Below, in pieces: positions 18,851 through 27,999 of a stretch of 64,000 bases of DNA (its first letter is position 1; each line of letters starts with the position of its first letter). The notes beneath the pieces were generated by a model that searched no databases, was not told the DNA's origin, and saw nothing but the letters and a program-made list of their open reading frames with translations. Where the stretch lies: assembly GCA_023212695.1 (NCBI GenBank), contig JALCCG010000111.1, forward strand, positions 1 to 64,000. The letters are read 5' to 3'. The DNA comes from Sporisorium sorghi. Taxonomy: Eukaryota > Basidiomycota > Ustilaginomycetes > Ustilaginales > Ustilaginaceae. A program made the position numbers and the translations under genes.

Positions 18851-20683
18851 TCATTTCTTGCGTTTACTGGTTGTCGATTTCGCCTTTTGGTTGGATTGCA
18901 GCGCCAACCAGCAGTTGCGCATTCCAGTGCCCATAGTCTCTGCCTCGACCTCGTCAGCGTCGGCCCACCTTCGCACTGCAATGTCGCCGAGCTTGCTGCC
19001 AAAGTTCTTGTTCTTCTCTGTTGATTCTTGCTGCTGTTTCTTTGAAGGGGATTTGTTTTGCGACTTGTTTGGGCGGGCGTCGGCGGTAGCAGAAAGCGAG
19101 ACGCTGTAGACGTGCATGGTGAGATGCAGGTGCGAAAAGATGTGCGTGATGCTGCCCACTTTGTCCTTTGTCTCGGCGGTGCTGTTTTTGTCGATGAGCG
19201 AGGCGAGGAACGCGTCGATGAGTTTGGGTATGGTTGTCGTAGGAAAGACCTGCTCGCTGTCTTCAGATCCGGTGACAGTGGTGGAGAGGGTGAGCGAGGG
19301 GAACTGCCACATGCTCGCGAGTAAGCCAGAGGCCGGTCGCTGTTCCAGCAGATACTCTCCCTGCGAAGAGTGAATGATGCAGACCAGGCACTCTTCCTGT
19401 CGAATCTTTTTCTTTTCGAGCTTCATCGGATACTTGCGAATGTGCGCTTCCATCGTCTGCGTCAGTTGGACTTTGTCTTGCTCTGCTGTTGCTTTAGCTT
19501 TCGACTTGGCAGCGGAAAAGCCGAAAGAGAGCGTCGCCTGGCGTAACTTGCTGAGTCCGTTTTGCTGAGTCTTGGCGTTGCCCGGTTCTGCCGCTTCTGC
19601 TTCTTCTTCGAATGGGAAAGGCTCGCAGTATCGACACAGATCTTCCAGATCAACCACCATCGCTTCTGCCTTCTTGCTCTTTTGCCTTTGCGTACTAGTC
19701 TCCGCAGCTTCGTGGTGCGCCCTGCATGTGCTGCGAATCGGACACTCGCCACATCCAGGCTTGAGCGGCGTGCACACTGTGCTGCCGAGTTCCATCAATG
19801 CCTGATTCCACTCTCCCGGCACCGTGCCCTTTCCACCGCCAACCTCGTACGCCTTTTTCACCAGCACGTCTGCCGCCGCCCACATGAGATCCGTTGTCTG
19901 CTTTGCTTTCGGGTTGGCGTACAGCGCGAGCTGCCTCGACAGCACCCTCGCCACATTGCCATCGAGGATGGGAACAGGTTGGCCGAAAACGATCGACGAG
20001 ATCGCGCCCGCCGTGTACGGTCCGACACCGGGGACGTTCTTCTCGAGCTCGATGGGCGATTCCGGCAGCAGACCGTCCATGGTCGCGTCGGCGACCACCT
20101 TCTTGGCCGCCGTGTGGATGCGCGTCGCTCGGCTGTAGTACCCCAACCCTCGCCACGCAGCGAGTACCTGATCTTCGGGCGCCGATGCGAGCGCTTCGAT
20201 CGTCGGCCATTTCGACATCCAGTTGAGCCAGTACGACTTGACCGTCTCGACGCGCGTCTGCTGCAGCATGATCTCGGAGATCCACACCTGGTACGCTCTC
20301 TTCTTCCTCGCTTCTCGCAGCTCTTGCGCGTCGGTGTAGTCAGAGGCGTTGATGAAGGTTGCACGCCATGGCATGTCTCTCTTGCTCGAGACGCCCTCGA
20401 ACCATTTCAGCAGCACGAGGACCGCTTCGTCATCGTCGACAAGCAGCGGTCGATGGTACGACGGTCCATGACTTCGTGCAGGTAAAGCTGCCGGCGCTGC
20501 TGAGCTCGATGCGGCACCAAAGATGTCGCCGTACTTGGTCGCCGATGAAGACGTTGCTGTTGAGGTGCGATTGGTCCTCTTTGCAGGTCTTGCGGTAGTC
20601 GTCGTCGGCGGAGGCGGTGACGGCGAAGGTGAAAAGTCGCTGGACGATGAGCTAGCCGCACGACGTTTGGTCGAGACCGCCAT
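18851..20683 (-). CDS. A/G-specific adenine DNA glycosylase (MutY/MUTYH)
   Basis: The enzyme removes adenine mispaired with 8-oxoguanine in nuclear, and perhaps mitochondrial, DNA. The product has 610 residues from the ATG at 20683; upstream in-frame codons reach 20824 only through a TTG. Visible hallmarks are WISEIMLQQTRV with catalytic Glu137, a helix-hairpin-helix at about 217-227 (VPGVGPYTAGA), catalytic Asp241 in ILDGNVARVLSR, and four iron-sulfur cysteines (304, 311, 314, 320; spacing 6-2-5). The C-terminal half includes a NUDIX-like 8-oxoG-recognition domain (LLEQRPASGLLASMWQFPSL). The first 80 residues are low-complexity, and a Lys-rich tail (TTSKRKK) may be a nuclear signal. Convergent with mL57, 186 bases apart. 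Confidence 0.95.
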   Translation of the reverse strand: MAVSTKRRAASSSSSDFSPSPSPPPPTTTTARPAKRTNRTSTATSSSATKYGDIFGAASSSAAPAALPARSHGPSYHRPLLVDDDEAVLVLLKWFEGVSSKRDMPWRATFINASDYTDAQELREARKKRAYQVWISEIMLQQTRVETVKSYWLNWMSKWPTIEALASAPEDQVLAAWRGLGYYSRATRIHTAAKKVVADATMDGLLPESPIELEKNVPGVGPYTAGAISSIVFGQPVPILDGNVARVLSRQLALYANPKAKQTTDLMWAAADVLVKKAYEVGGGKGTVPGEWNQALMELGSTVCTPLKPGCGECPIRSTCRAHHEAAETSTQRQKSKKAEAMVVDLEDLCRYCEPFPFEEEAEAAEPGNAKTQQNGLSKLRQATLSFGFSAAKSKAKATAEQDKVQLTQTMEAHIRKYPMKLEKKKIRQEECLVCIIHSSQGEYLLEQRPASGLLASMWQFPSLTLSTTVTGSEDSEQVFPTTTIPKLIDAFLASLIDKNSTAETKDKVGSITHIFSHLHLTMHVYSVSLSATADARPNKSQNKSPSKKQQQESTEKNKNFGSKLGDIAVRRWADADEVEAETMGTGMRNCWLALQSNQKAKSTTSKRKK

Positions 20684-21027
20684 GATGCTCGTCCGACGTC
20701 GTACTGCTTGTAGCAGCGCTGTAATGACGGTTGACGGGTAGTGCTCCTCGATGAAGCTTCTATGGAGGAGTGTGGGAGAGGCAAGGCAAAAGCCTGAAGG
20801 CTGAAGCGTCGAGAAGAAACTCAAGAGATCGCCTTCATTTCGAGCTTAGCTCTTCCGAGTGTTGGTCTCGCGAGAAACACACGCTCCGCGTCGCGTATAT
20901 TAGGGCGTGCCATACAAAATGGACTTCTTCTCTTCATCACTTGTTCTCATGCTCAAACACTCGGGGCGGTTCGAAGAACAAAAGATGGTGGTGTTACACT
21001 GCTGATACATGGGACGCAACGGGAACT
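20684..21027. promoter_or_regulatory. upstream region of the MutY gene
   Basis: This 344-base gap lies between two minus-strand genes and must hold the MutY promoter and the 3' end of the 293-aa gene. A TATATTA motif occurs at about 20897. No gene was recognised. Confidence 0.4.
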
Positions 21028-21909
21028 TCATGGATGCTGATGACCAAACAGCTGCTCGCAACGCTGCCGTGTTTTGGCGATGGCGTTGAGCAAGTGCCAA
21101 TTTCTCCACTGCGTCGTCTTGGAGCTTCCTGCCGTGGATTCGAGGTAGTCCAATAGCTCTTTCCAATTCAGATCGTAGCGACCGATCTGTAGGATCTCTT
21201 CGTCGAGCTCGTTCTCATCCAACGGGGGGTCAACTGTGCTCGCTGCAGTGTCGGTATCTGCGCTAGTGGGTTGAGGCTCTGACGCTACCTCCGAGGCGGC
21301 CGCGGTGACTTCGGACGAAGCGCGCACATCTTTGCCTTTGACGCTACTTTTCGCCGCGGATTCGCGTACACCAATCGCACCTCTTTTGACACCCGTGACG
21401 ACCCTCCCCAGCACAGTCTCGACCAACGCCTTGGCCGCGGCTGCGCTCTCGTCAACTTGCTGCGGATCGACCACGATCCGATCCATGTGCTCCTGCGTGA
21501 TCCTATGCTCCTTCGCCCAAGCCGGCGACCGAAACTTGGCGTAGTCTGCATCGAACGTGTCCCGTACCAACTGGTGCACCAGCTCGTCCATCCGCTCGCT
21601 TGGCGTTTGAGAGTATGCGGGCAGCTGAGGAAACGGGACCGGCCACGTGTACGACGAGATCCCGCCAACGGGGTAGCGCTGCCGCAGTCGGTCGAGCTTT
21701 CGAGCTTTGTCCTTCGCTGCTTTATCCGAGGCGGAGGTCCGCCTGCGAGGTGGCTGGGAGGTGGCGGCCGTGGGGTCGTCGTGGGTGTAGCGCGTGAGCG
21801 AGTTGAAGAGCGCGTAGTGCTTGAGCAGGTACGAGTCCGGTTGGTCGGCACGCTTGCGTGGACGGGTGCGAGCGGGTCCTGGGAGTAGCGATGTGCGCGG
21901 TCGACCCAT
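21028..21909 (-). CDS. uncharacterised 293-aa protein
   Basis: I do not recognise this protein. It starts at the ATG at 21909 with a basic N-terminus (RTRPRKRADQPDSYLLKHYA), then a Lys/Arg-rich segment (DKAAKDKARKLDRLRQRYP). A conserved-looking centre with aromatic residues follows (ISSYTWPVPFPQLPAY, then MDELVHQLVRDTFDADYAKF). After an Ala/Ser/Thr-rich linker, the acidic C-terminal helix region reads LDENELDEEILQIGRYDLNWKELLDYL. There is no signal peptide or membrane segment. The basic start and acidic, helical end suggest a nuclear or chromatin-associated protein, which is only a guess. It is divergent from OST4 and looks coding by its sustained frame and non-repetitive ends. Confidence 0.7.
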   Translation of the reverse strand: MGRPRTSLLPGPARTRPRKRADQPDSYLLKHYALFNSLTRYTHDDPTAATSQPPRRRTSASDKAAKDKARKLDRLRQRYPVGGISSYTWPVPFPQLPAYSQTPSERMDELVHQLVRDTFDADYAKFRSPAWAKEHRITQEHMDRIVVDPQQVDESAAAAKALVETVLGRVVTGVKRGAIGVRESAAKSSVKGKDVRASSEVTAAASEVASEPQPTSADTDTAASTVDPPLDENELDEEILQIGRYDLNWKELLDYLESTAGSSKTTQWRNWHLLNAIAKTRQRCEQLFGHQHP

Positions 21910-22206
21910 GATTGCTGATGAGCCGGGTGGTGGCTATATCCTTCAGCCCGGGCTGAGGACGATGTTGTGGAAGGGTGGTTTGAGCAAGGAGAGGAGCCGG
22001 TCGTGGTGAAAGAGCAATTCAGGGTCCACTTGCTTCACGGCCGAAAAATTCGGATCCAAATTGAGGCTTCCAAGTCACTGCCCCGCTAGCTGCACAGCAA
22101 CGCTGCACTGGCCATCCTCGACAAGCAGCGATTCTTCTTCTTACCTTCCCTGATACATATCACTCTCGATCCTCACCACACGTTCCTTTCAGAACGGACT
22201 TCAAGA

Positions 22207-22461
22207 ATGATCAGCGACGTGACGCTGTCCGCGCTGGCCAACTGGCTTGGCAGTCTCACCATGATCCTGATCGTTTTATATCACGTAAGTTGCAGGAAAC
22301 TGTTATCACTGATGGTCGAGGAGATGTTGACGGAGGAGTAGAGCGTGCTAACCCGGGTATGCATTGCCTTTCTCTTTCATTGCTGCTACGACTCGAAGGC
22401 TCTGAGCGTCAACGTCAAGAGGAGCCAAGAGACCACAAGAAGAGTTGCAGCTTCGACATGA
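22207..22461 (+). CDS. OST4: oligosaccharyltransferase subunit OST4, two exons
   Basis: This tiny gene encodes 46 residues through exons 22207-22284 and 22399-22461. The 114-nt intron begins GTAAGT, has a branch-like TGCTAAC at about 22347 and ends AAG. The protein opens MISD, like yeast Ost4, and continues into a single hydrophobic helix (ALANWLGSLTMILIVLYH, residues about 9-26) that spans the ER membrane. A short polar, basic tail follows. Ost4 stabilises the Stt3-Ost3/Ost6 module of the N-glycosylation complex. Family members have 36-40 residues, so this one has only a slightly longer tail. It is well below usual ORF-calling length and easily missed. Confidence 0.9.
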
Positions 22462-23484
22462 ACCAACAAAACCTCCCTACCGTTGCGATCCTCGACGAGC
22501 TTCGACAAGCTTCGACACATTTGCACATACACCATCTCGTCAGCCTTGATCTCGATGCCTCCTACGCAATACTCTGTACAATACCCCTTGTTCGATGGTC
22601 TTTAAATATACTGCGAAAACCGTCTCTGCGTGGTAGGATATACATGTCGAGATCTGGGGTGCGGTAGAACGACTGAGGCTCTCTGCTGCCTTCAGCAGCA
22701 TGACGTCCAACATGGTGGCTGCGATGCATCGCTCCTGGCACAGCATTGAACGGAGTTGGTCCGGATGAACCAGGCAAGAGCAATGTCAGACTCGCCTTCA
22801 CGAGCCAACATGCGAGGTGCTGGGCTGTTCGTTTGGTCATTCAAAAAACTGACTGCATTCTACTCTCGTCAGTTCTCTCTGCGTTGCATCTCCATTCATA
22901 TTCCCGACCTTGAGCCCCGTGACGTCTATCAGATCCGGCTGTTTCGATGAGCTGAATGAACGCTTCCGTCGCACGCACTTTTGTGTCGCATCTCCTTGTC
23001 CCAGTAAGATCCAGGCGATTTGATGCTTTTGGAGGAGCGCGGCACAGAGGCGCTGGCAGCACCGGTAGAAAAGCCCTTTCGAGCTTCCGAGGCAGTCATT
23101 GTGTGAAGAGAGATGCGATCAACGCAGCAAAGACAGTCGAGTACTTCACAAACATGCCTCGTCTCAAGCTCATCGACATGACCCCTTGAACCGACTCCAT
23201 GCTCGAGCCATGCCGGCTGTTGCAGAATTCTGAGGCTGGCCATGGAACAACGCTTCTAGCCTTCAAATCCTCGCCAGGGTTTGCAAACCCTTCCTTGCCG
23301 CATCTTGTGACTGCCTTCGAAAACAGCATGGCTGATCCGAGGACTACAGCGCCACCTTCAAGTCTGAAGTCTGCTGCCTCCTTCTCGTGTCTCTACGAGG
23401 GACAAACGTCTGAACTGATACGAAGTCGATGAGATGTAGATTGCAGGACCAATGTAGCACATAGTGAGTGACGATAGAGAGCGT
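22462..23484. other. about 1 kb without a supported gene
   Basis: This is the shared 3' region of OST4 and the NDUFB8-like gene. One 77-codon ATG frame on the minus strand (23096-23329) ends with a hydrophobic stretch (KYSTVFAALIASLFTQ), and an overlapping minus frame is Ser/Lys-rich. Neither resembles a family I know, and plausible splice sites do not extend them convincingly. The length is large for a convergent gap in this compact genome, so an unrecognised small or non-coding gene is possible. Confidence 0.35.
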
Positions 23485-24217
23485 CTACTCGTCGTCCTCC
23501 TCGTCCTCGTCTGCGTCTGCGCTGAATGCACCTTCCTTAGGAGCCTGTTACCATGTCAAAAAGGCAATTCGAGGGCGATGTGTCAGGACGCGGATATCAT
23601 CGGGATCATCGACGCGAGGGGCTCAAACTTACAGCTACCTGTTCGCCGCCAAGTTCCGTGGCGAGGCCGTCTCGAGGGTACGTCTGTTGTCAAGGTGCAA
23701 GATCATAGAGAAGTGTCAGCGCAAGAAAAGGGCTGCGTGTGGCTGTGAATGAAACTGAGGTGCTTACCCTTGGGAGTGCAGGCTTGGCGGGCGTAGCAGC
23801 GTACACTGTGGAGCCGAACAGAACAACGACGCCGATGGCGACGAGAAACTGACGGAGCGCCGAAGAGGCAGGAACGGCGTGAACGTCAGGCGCCCATACG
23901 GAGAGCACGTCGTCTTGCTCGTGCGGCTGTTATAGAAAAAGCAAACAGTATGTCAGCGAGCTTGATCGTCGTAGCTGTGCAGGATGATGGTGGATGCTCA
24001 CGGTCTCGCCAAAGTTGCGCTTCTCTTGTGGGTCCCACCATTTGGGCGAGTATTTGCGCTGCTGCTGGCTGACGAAGGGGAGGTCGGGGTAGTCACCGAG
24101 CTGGGGATCCTTGCGTGCGACTGCCGACGTGGACAGTTGTCGGAGGGGAGCCGAGGTGGTTCGGAGCACGGCGCTCGAGCGAGAAGCTCCTGCGACAGCC
24201 TGTCGTAGAAGGGACAT
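23485..24217 (-). CDS. NADH:ubiquinone oxidoreductase subunit NDUFB8 (ASHI)-like, four exons
   Basis: The spliced model joins 24002-24217, 23768-23926, 23633-23683 and 23485-23544 on the minus strand: 486 bases, 161 residues. Introns are 24001-23927 (GTGAGC...CAG), 23767-23684 (GTAAGC...CAG) and 23632-23545 (GTAAGT...CAG). The product has an N-terminal mitochondrial presequence (Arg/Ser/Ala, ending near LSTSAVARK). The family core follows: DYPDLP, WWDPQEKRNFGE, a PHEQD segment, one membrane helix (FLVAIGVVVLFGSTVYA) and the YPRDGLATELGG motif that resembles YPYNNLYLERGG of mammalian NDUFB8. The tail is acidic. This is an accessory subunit of the complex I membrane arm. None of the exons stands out alone, but all four fit in phase. 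Confidence 0.88.
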
Positions 24218-25248
24218 GTTGATGAGAGTGCGGGGTGATGTAGTGTAGGAAGGAAGGTGAGGAGTGAGAAATGCGATGCGATGCGATGTGATGCGATGGT
24301 ATCGAGACGAGTTTCCGAGATGGATTTTTCGGCAACAATTCAATTGTTAAGCTGGAAGCTGCAATGCAAAAAAGAGAGAGAGAGAGAGGTCGCGTGGTGA
24401 TCGATCTGCTGTGCGAAGAAAGAGAGCAGCAGCGCTTAGACCAGCTTTTCAAAATCGGGCTGCGTTGTTTTTTTTTGGCGAGAAAAAGCAGCGAAGGGAG
24501 GCGCAGCTAAATTTGACTGCTGAGTGGCTGGCTGGATGGCTGGCTCAATTGTGGCTCTCGACGACGCGGGTGAAAATCGACGGACGTGTGCTGCTGCGAC
24601 TGCAGGTGCAAGCAGCGAGTCTGAGTGGATTGCGTACGATTCATTTTTTCGTGAAATCAGAGACTGGCTGGACTGGCTGGCTGTTGTGCCAAGTGCTCGA
24701 CGGAATTGGACGTCGCTTTGCTTCTGACTGGGTGAGTGCCTCTGTGTCTCCAATCCTAACAGTCAAAGAAACGCGCCAAAAACTAAGCCCGATCTCTGCT
24801 GTGTCTGGCTGTGAGTTTCGCCTTTGTGGCTCAAGCATTCGTCACTCGATTCATCACCATTGCCTCCATCATCTTGCACGGTGTTTCTTGATCGTCTTCT
24901 CCACCAAAACATCTTGACCCACCCGCATCGTCTTTTGCATTCGTCCTCTCTCCAGCACCACACACCAAAACCACCATCAAAACGCAAACTCTTGCCTTGA
25001 CTCTCTCCTCGAGTTCAGGTCCTTATCTTTCTTCTCCTTCGTCCGCATAGATAGCTTCTCTCTCAGCGAGACCAGCAACCGACATCGCATCTTACCTGCG
25101 CTTCATTCACGCCCGCAGCGTATCTATACCCACTTTTTTGGAGCGCCCTCTCGCACCTTGGATCAGTTTGAACCATCTTCTCCCGGCACTGCCCAGCAAA
25201 TCTTCCTTAATCACCCAGCCTATCTCTAGATCTTCTCGCTCATCCACC
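24218..25248. promoter_or_regulatory. divergent promoter between NDUFB8-like and PP2A genes
   Basis: This region of just over 1 kb is shared by two divergent genes. It contains a short (GA)n tract near 24370-24390, a T run near 24468-24476 and repeats of gctgg(a/c)tggctggct at about 24525-24545. The CT-rich DNA at 24940-25240 is a likely PP2A 5' leader. No additional gene was recognised. Confidence 0.5.
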
Positions 25249-26250
25249 ATGGTCGACATTACCGAACAGGACGCGTGGATCGCGCATCTCAGCGAGTGCA
25301 AGCAGCTCTCGGAAAACGACATCAAGCGCTTGTGTGACAAGGCACGCGAGATCCTCCTCGGCGAGTCCAACGTCCAGCCCGTCCGCTGCCCCGTCACCGT
25401 CTGCGGTGACATCCACGGTCAATTCCACGACTTGTCAGAGCTCTTCCGCATCGGCGGCAACTCGCCCGACACGAATTACCTCTTCATGGGTGACTACGTC
25501 GACCGTGGATACTACTCGGTCGAGACGGTCACGCTGCTCGTCGCGCTCAAGGTGCGATACCGCGATCGCGTCACCATCCTGCGTGGCAACCACGAGTCGC
25601 GACAGATCACCCAGGTCTACGGCTTCTACGACGAGTGCCTCAGAAAATACGGCAACGCAAACGTGTGGAAGTACTTCACCGATCTGTTCGACTACCTTCC
25701 ATTGACCGCTTTGATTGACGACCAGGTGAGCGCAGATAATGACCATTTCGCTCTTTGCCAGCAACTGTGTACTGACTCCTTGGTTTCGCTTGCTTTGCTT
25801 TGGTAGATCTTCTGTCTGCATGGTGGACTTTCACCCTCGATCGACACGCTGGACCACATTCGCTCCATCGACCGCATCCAAGAAGTGCCGCACGAAGGTC
25901 CCATGTGCGACTTGCTCTGGTCCGACCCGGACGACCGATGTGGATGGGGCATCTCGCCACGAGGCGCAGGCTACACGTTCGGTCAAGACATCTCGGAGGC
26001 GTTCAACCACAACAATGGCCTGACGCTCGTAGCGCGTGCGCATCAGCTCGTCATGGACGGCTTCAACTGGTCGCAAGAGCGCAATGTGGTCACGATCTTT
26101 TCAGCGCCCAACTACTGCTACCGCTGCGGCAACCAGGCGGCCATTATGGAGATTGACGAGAACCTCAAGTATACCTTTTTGCAGTTTGATCCCGCTCCAA
26201 GGGCGGGCGAACCGTTGGTGTCGAGGAGAGTGCCAGATTACTTTTTGTAA
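25249..26250 (+). CDS. serine/threonine protein phosphatase PP2A catalytic subunit, two exons
   Basis: Exons 25249-25725 and 25807-26250 encode 306 residues, close to the 309 of most PP2A catalytic subunits. The intron has GTGAGC...TAG ends. The metal-binding PPP motifs are complete: GDIHG (53-57), GDYVDRG (81-87) and RGNHE (112-116), followed by HGGLSP, DLLWSDP, and the [11 protein letters not shown] loop that distinguishes PP2A from PP1. The protein ends PDYFL, whose terminal Leu is carboxymethylated in this family to control holoenzyme assembly. It acts with scaffold A and regulatory B subunits in cell-cycle and signalling control. PP4 and PP6 are the nearest alternatives, but the YRCGN loop and DYFL end favour PP2A. 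Confidence 0.95.
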
Positions 26251-26827
26251 GAGTAGGCGTGGTAGCAGCTTTGTTTCAAGCAATCCAGATGGTTTTTTTA
26301 AACGTTTGCGTGCAGAAAGGAGAGTGTGATGAGGGTTGCCCGAGAGCTGCCTGAGGGTTGCCTGAGGGTTGTGTGAGGATTCTCTGTGAGTTGTCTAAGG
26401 CTTGTCTGAGGCTTGTCGGGGGACCTTTCACGCTTTCGCATTCGCTGCCAGTCTTGAGATTTTGCTTGCTTCCCGAGGGCTCAATCTCTGTGTCGCTACG
26501 TTTACACACACAAGCAACAAGAGCGCGGAGCTGTTTTTCCCTTTGATATTTTAGCGAGACGGCCTTGTGGATGGGCGAGTTAGGCCGAGCAGCAAGGCTG
26601 ACAAAGTGGTACAAGTGTGTTTAGAACGAGCAAAAGAGCGTATGTTTGTGCGTGCTCGTGTGAGGGAGCGAGTGAGGGAGGTCTGGGGTCGATGTGTATG
26701 TACAGATGTGTTTGAAGGGGATGTCGGGTGTGTCGAGCATTGGGCTTTTCCAGTGTGGACCATCGTCTTCGCATCCTAGCGGGCGCTCTGGACGCCAATT
26801 CTCGACGTGTCAGCTCCCGCGAAAGCC
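26251..26827. other. convergent region with short degenerate direct repeats
   Basis: This is the shared 3' region of PP2A and the elongase. At about 26335-26425 there is a run of imperfect repeats of a ggttgYctRagg-like unit. No gene was recognised in the remainder. Confidence 0.5.
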
Positions 26828-27736
26828 TCAGCGAGACTTGCCGTTGGCCTTGCCATTCGACTTGGCGCCGTTGAGCTTTGCATTAACAGCCGCCGCCGCC
26901 CTACGAGCCTTGTCCTTGGCGTAGGTCTTCTTGTAGAAAGCAATGAACAGGAAGAGGTAGCTGGTGAGGCAGACCACTCCTGAGATGGCGGCGTGTTCCT
27001 TGCCTGCGCATGAGCCCGCGTGCGGTAGGCTAGGTGCATAGGTCGCTGCCACGTGGTTCCACGAGGCGTAGTACACCACCGCCAGGTCGATGACGAACTG
27101 CGTAATTTGAGCGGTAGTGACCGACTTCTTCCACGGGCAGGGGATCTTGAGCGAGGTGAGGGCGTAGTAGAAGTACATCAACACGTGCACTGCAAGGTTG
27201 AGGCAGATGACGACCCACGAAACGGACGTTTTGCCGTGGAGCTGCGAGAAGCACAGCACCGCGGTAGCCGAGTGGTGGTAGACGTGCAGGAAAGCCAGCG
27301 GCTTCTTCTTGAGCACGAGGAAGACCGTGTCGATGAGCTCCCAGTACTTGAAGTAGTAGTTGATCATGTAGTACGTTTCGAGCTTCATGGTCCACGCGCC
27401 CTCGCCGCAGATACCGTAGAAGAAGCCGTTACGACGCACGATGGGCACGACCTCTTCGAGCATGAGCGCGAGCAAGAGACCCGAACCAAACGTCAGCGCC
27501 AAGTTGTGCAGCAGGAAGGGAAGCTTGATGCTGGTGGTCAAAGGAGCGCGGTTCTTCATGAGTTCGCGACCGCCAAAGATGACGGCGAGGTAGGTGATGA
27601 CGGCGGCGACCAACTCGGGCAACGTCGAGATGGGCGACTTGCCAGGGATCCATGCCAAGAGGTGGACGGGGGTTTGCGCCTTGATGCTTGGCGGGATGGC
27701 CGCGACGACCGTGTCGTAGATGATGCTCGAGACCAT
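26828..27736 (-). CDS. ELO-family very-long-chain fatty acid elongase
   Basis: This ER membrane protein catalyses the condensation step (3-ketoacyl-CoA synthase) of fatty-acid elongation with malonyl-CoA. The product has 302 residues from the ATG at 27736; the frame stays open far upstream, through a poly-Lys translation of the T tract, but that part is not protein-like. The catalytic histidine box HVYHH is at 151-155, preceded by YYFKYWELIDTVFLVLKKK and followed by a TM-rich half (WVVICLNLAVHVLMYFYYAL). About seven hydrophobic segments are visible. The basic C-terminus fits ER retrieval. Sequence resembles the sphingolipid-related Elo2/Elo3 branch, but exact chain-length preference cannot be told from sequence. 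Confidence 0.92.
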   Translation of the reverse strand: MVSSIIYDTVVAAIPPSIKAQTPVHLLAWIPGKSPISTLPELVAAVITYLAVIFGGRELMKNRAPLTTSIKLPFLLHNLALTFGSGLLLALMLEEVVPIVRRNGFFYGICGEGAWTMKLETYYMINYYFKYWELIDTVFLVLKKKPLAFLHVYHHSATAVLCFSQLHGKTSVSWVVICLNLAVHVLMYFYYALTSLKIPCPWKKSVTTAQITQFVIDLAVVYYASWNHVAATYAPSLPHAGSCAGKEHAAISGVVCLTSYLFLFIAFYKKTYAKDKARRAAAAVNAKLNGAKSNGKANGKSR

Positions 27737-27962
27737 CTTTTGGGTTTTTGGAGGGGAGGTGTGCGTGTGTCTTGCGGAGGACGACGATGGTGATGGTGAG
27801 AAAGGAAGGATGTGACGAAGAACAAAATGAATAAGAAGTCGTTCGGATCGACCTTGATGACCGACAGACCGACCGACTGAACTGGCCTCCGAATCGAGAG
27901 CAGCACGAAGCAACGAAGGAACCAAACGCGCGTGTCGAGCTTCCTTCGCTGTCTCACTCTCT

Positions 27963-27999
<37 letters not shown>

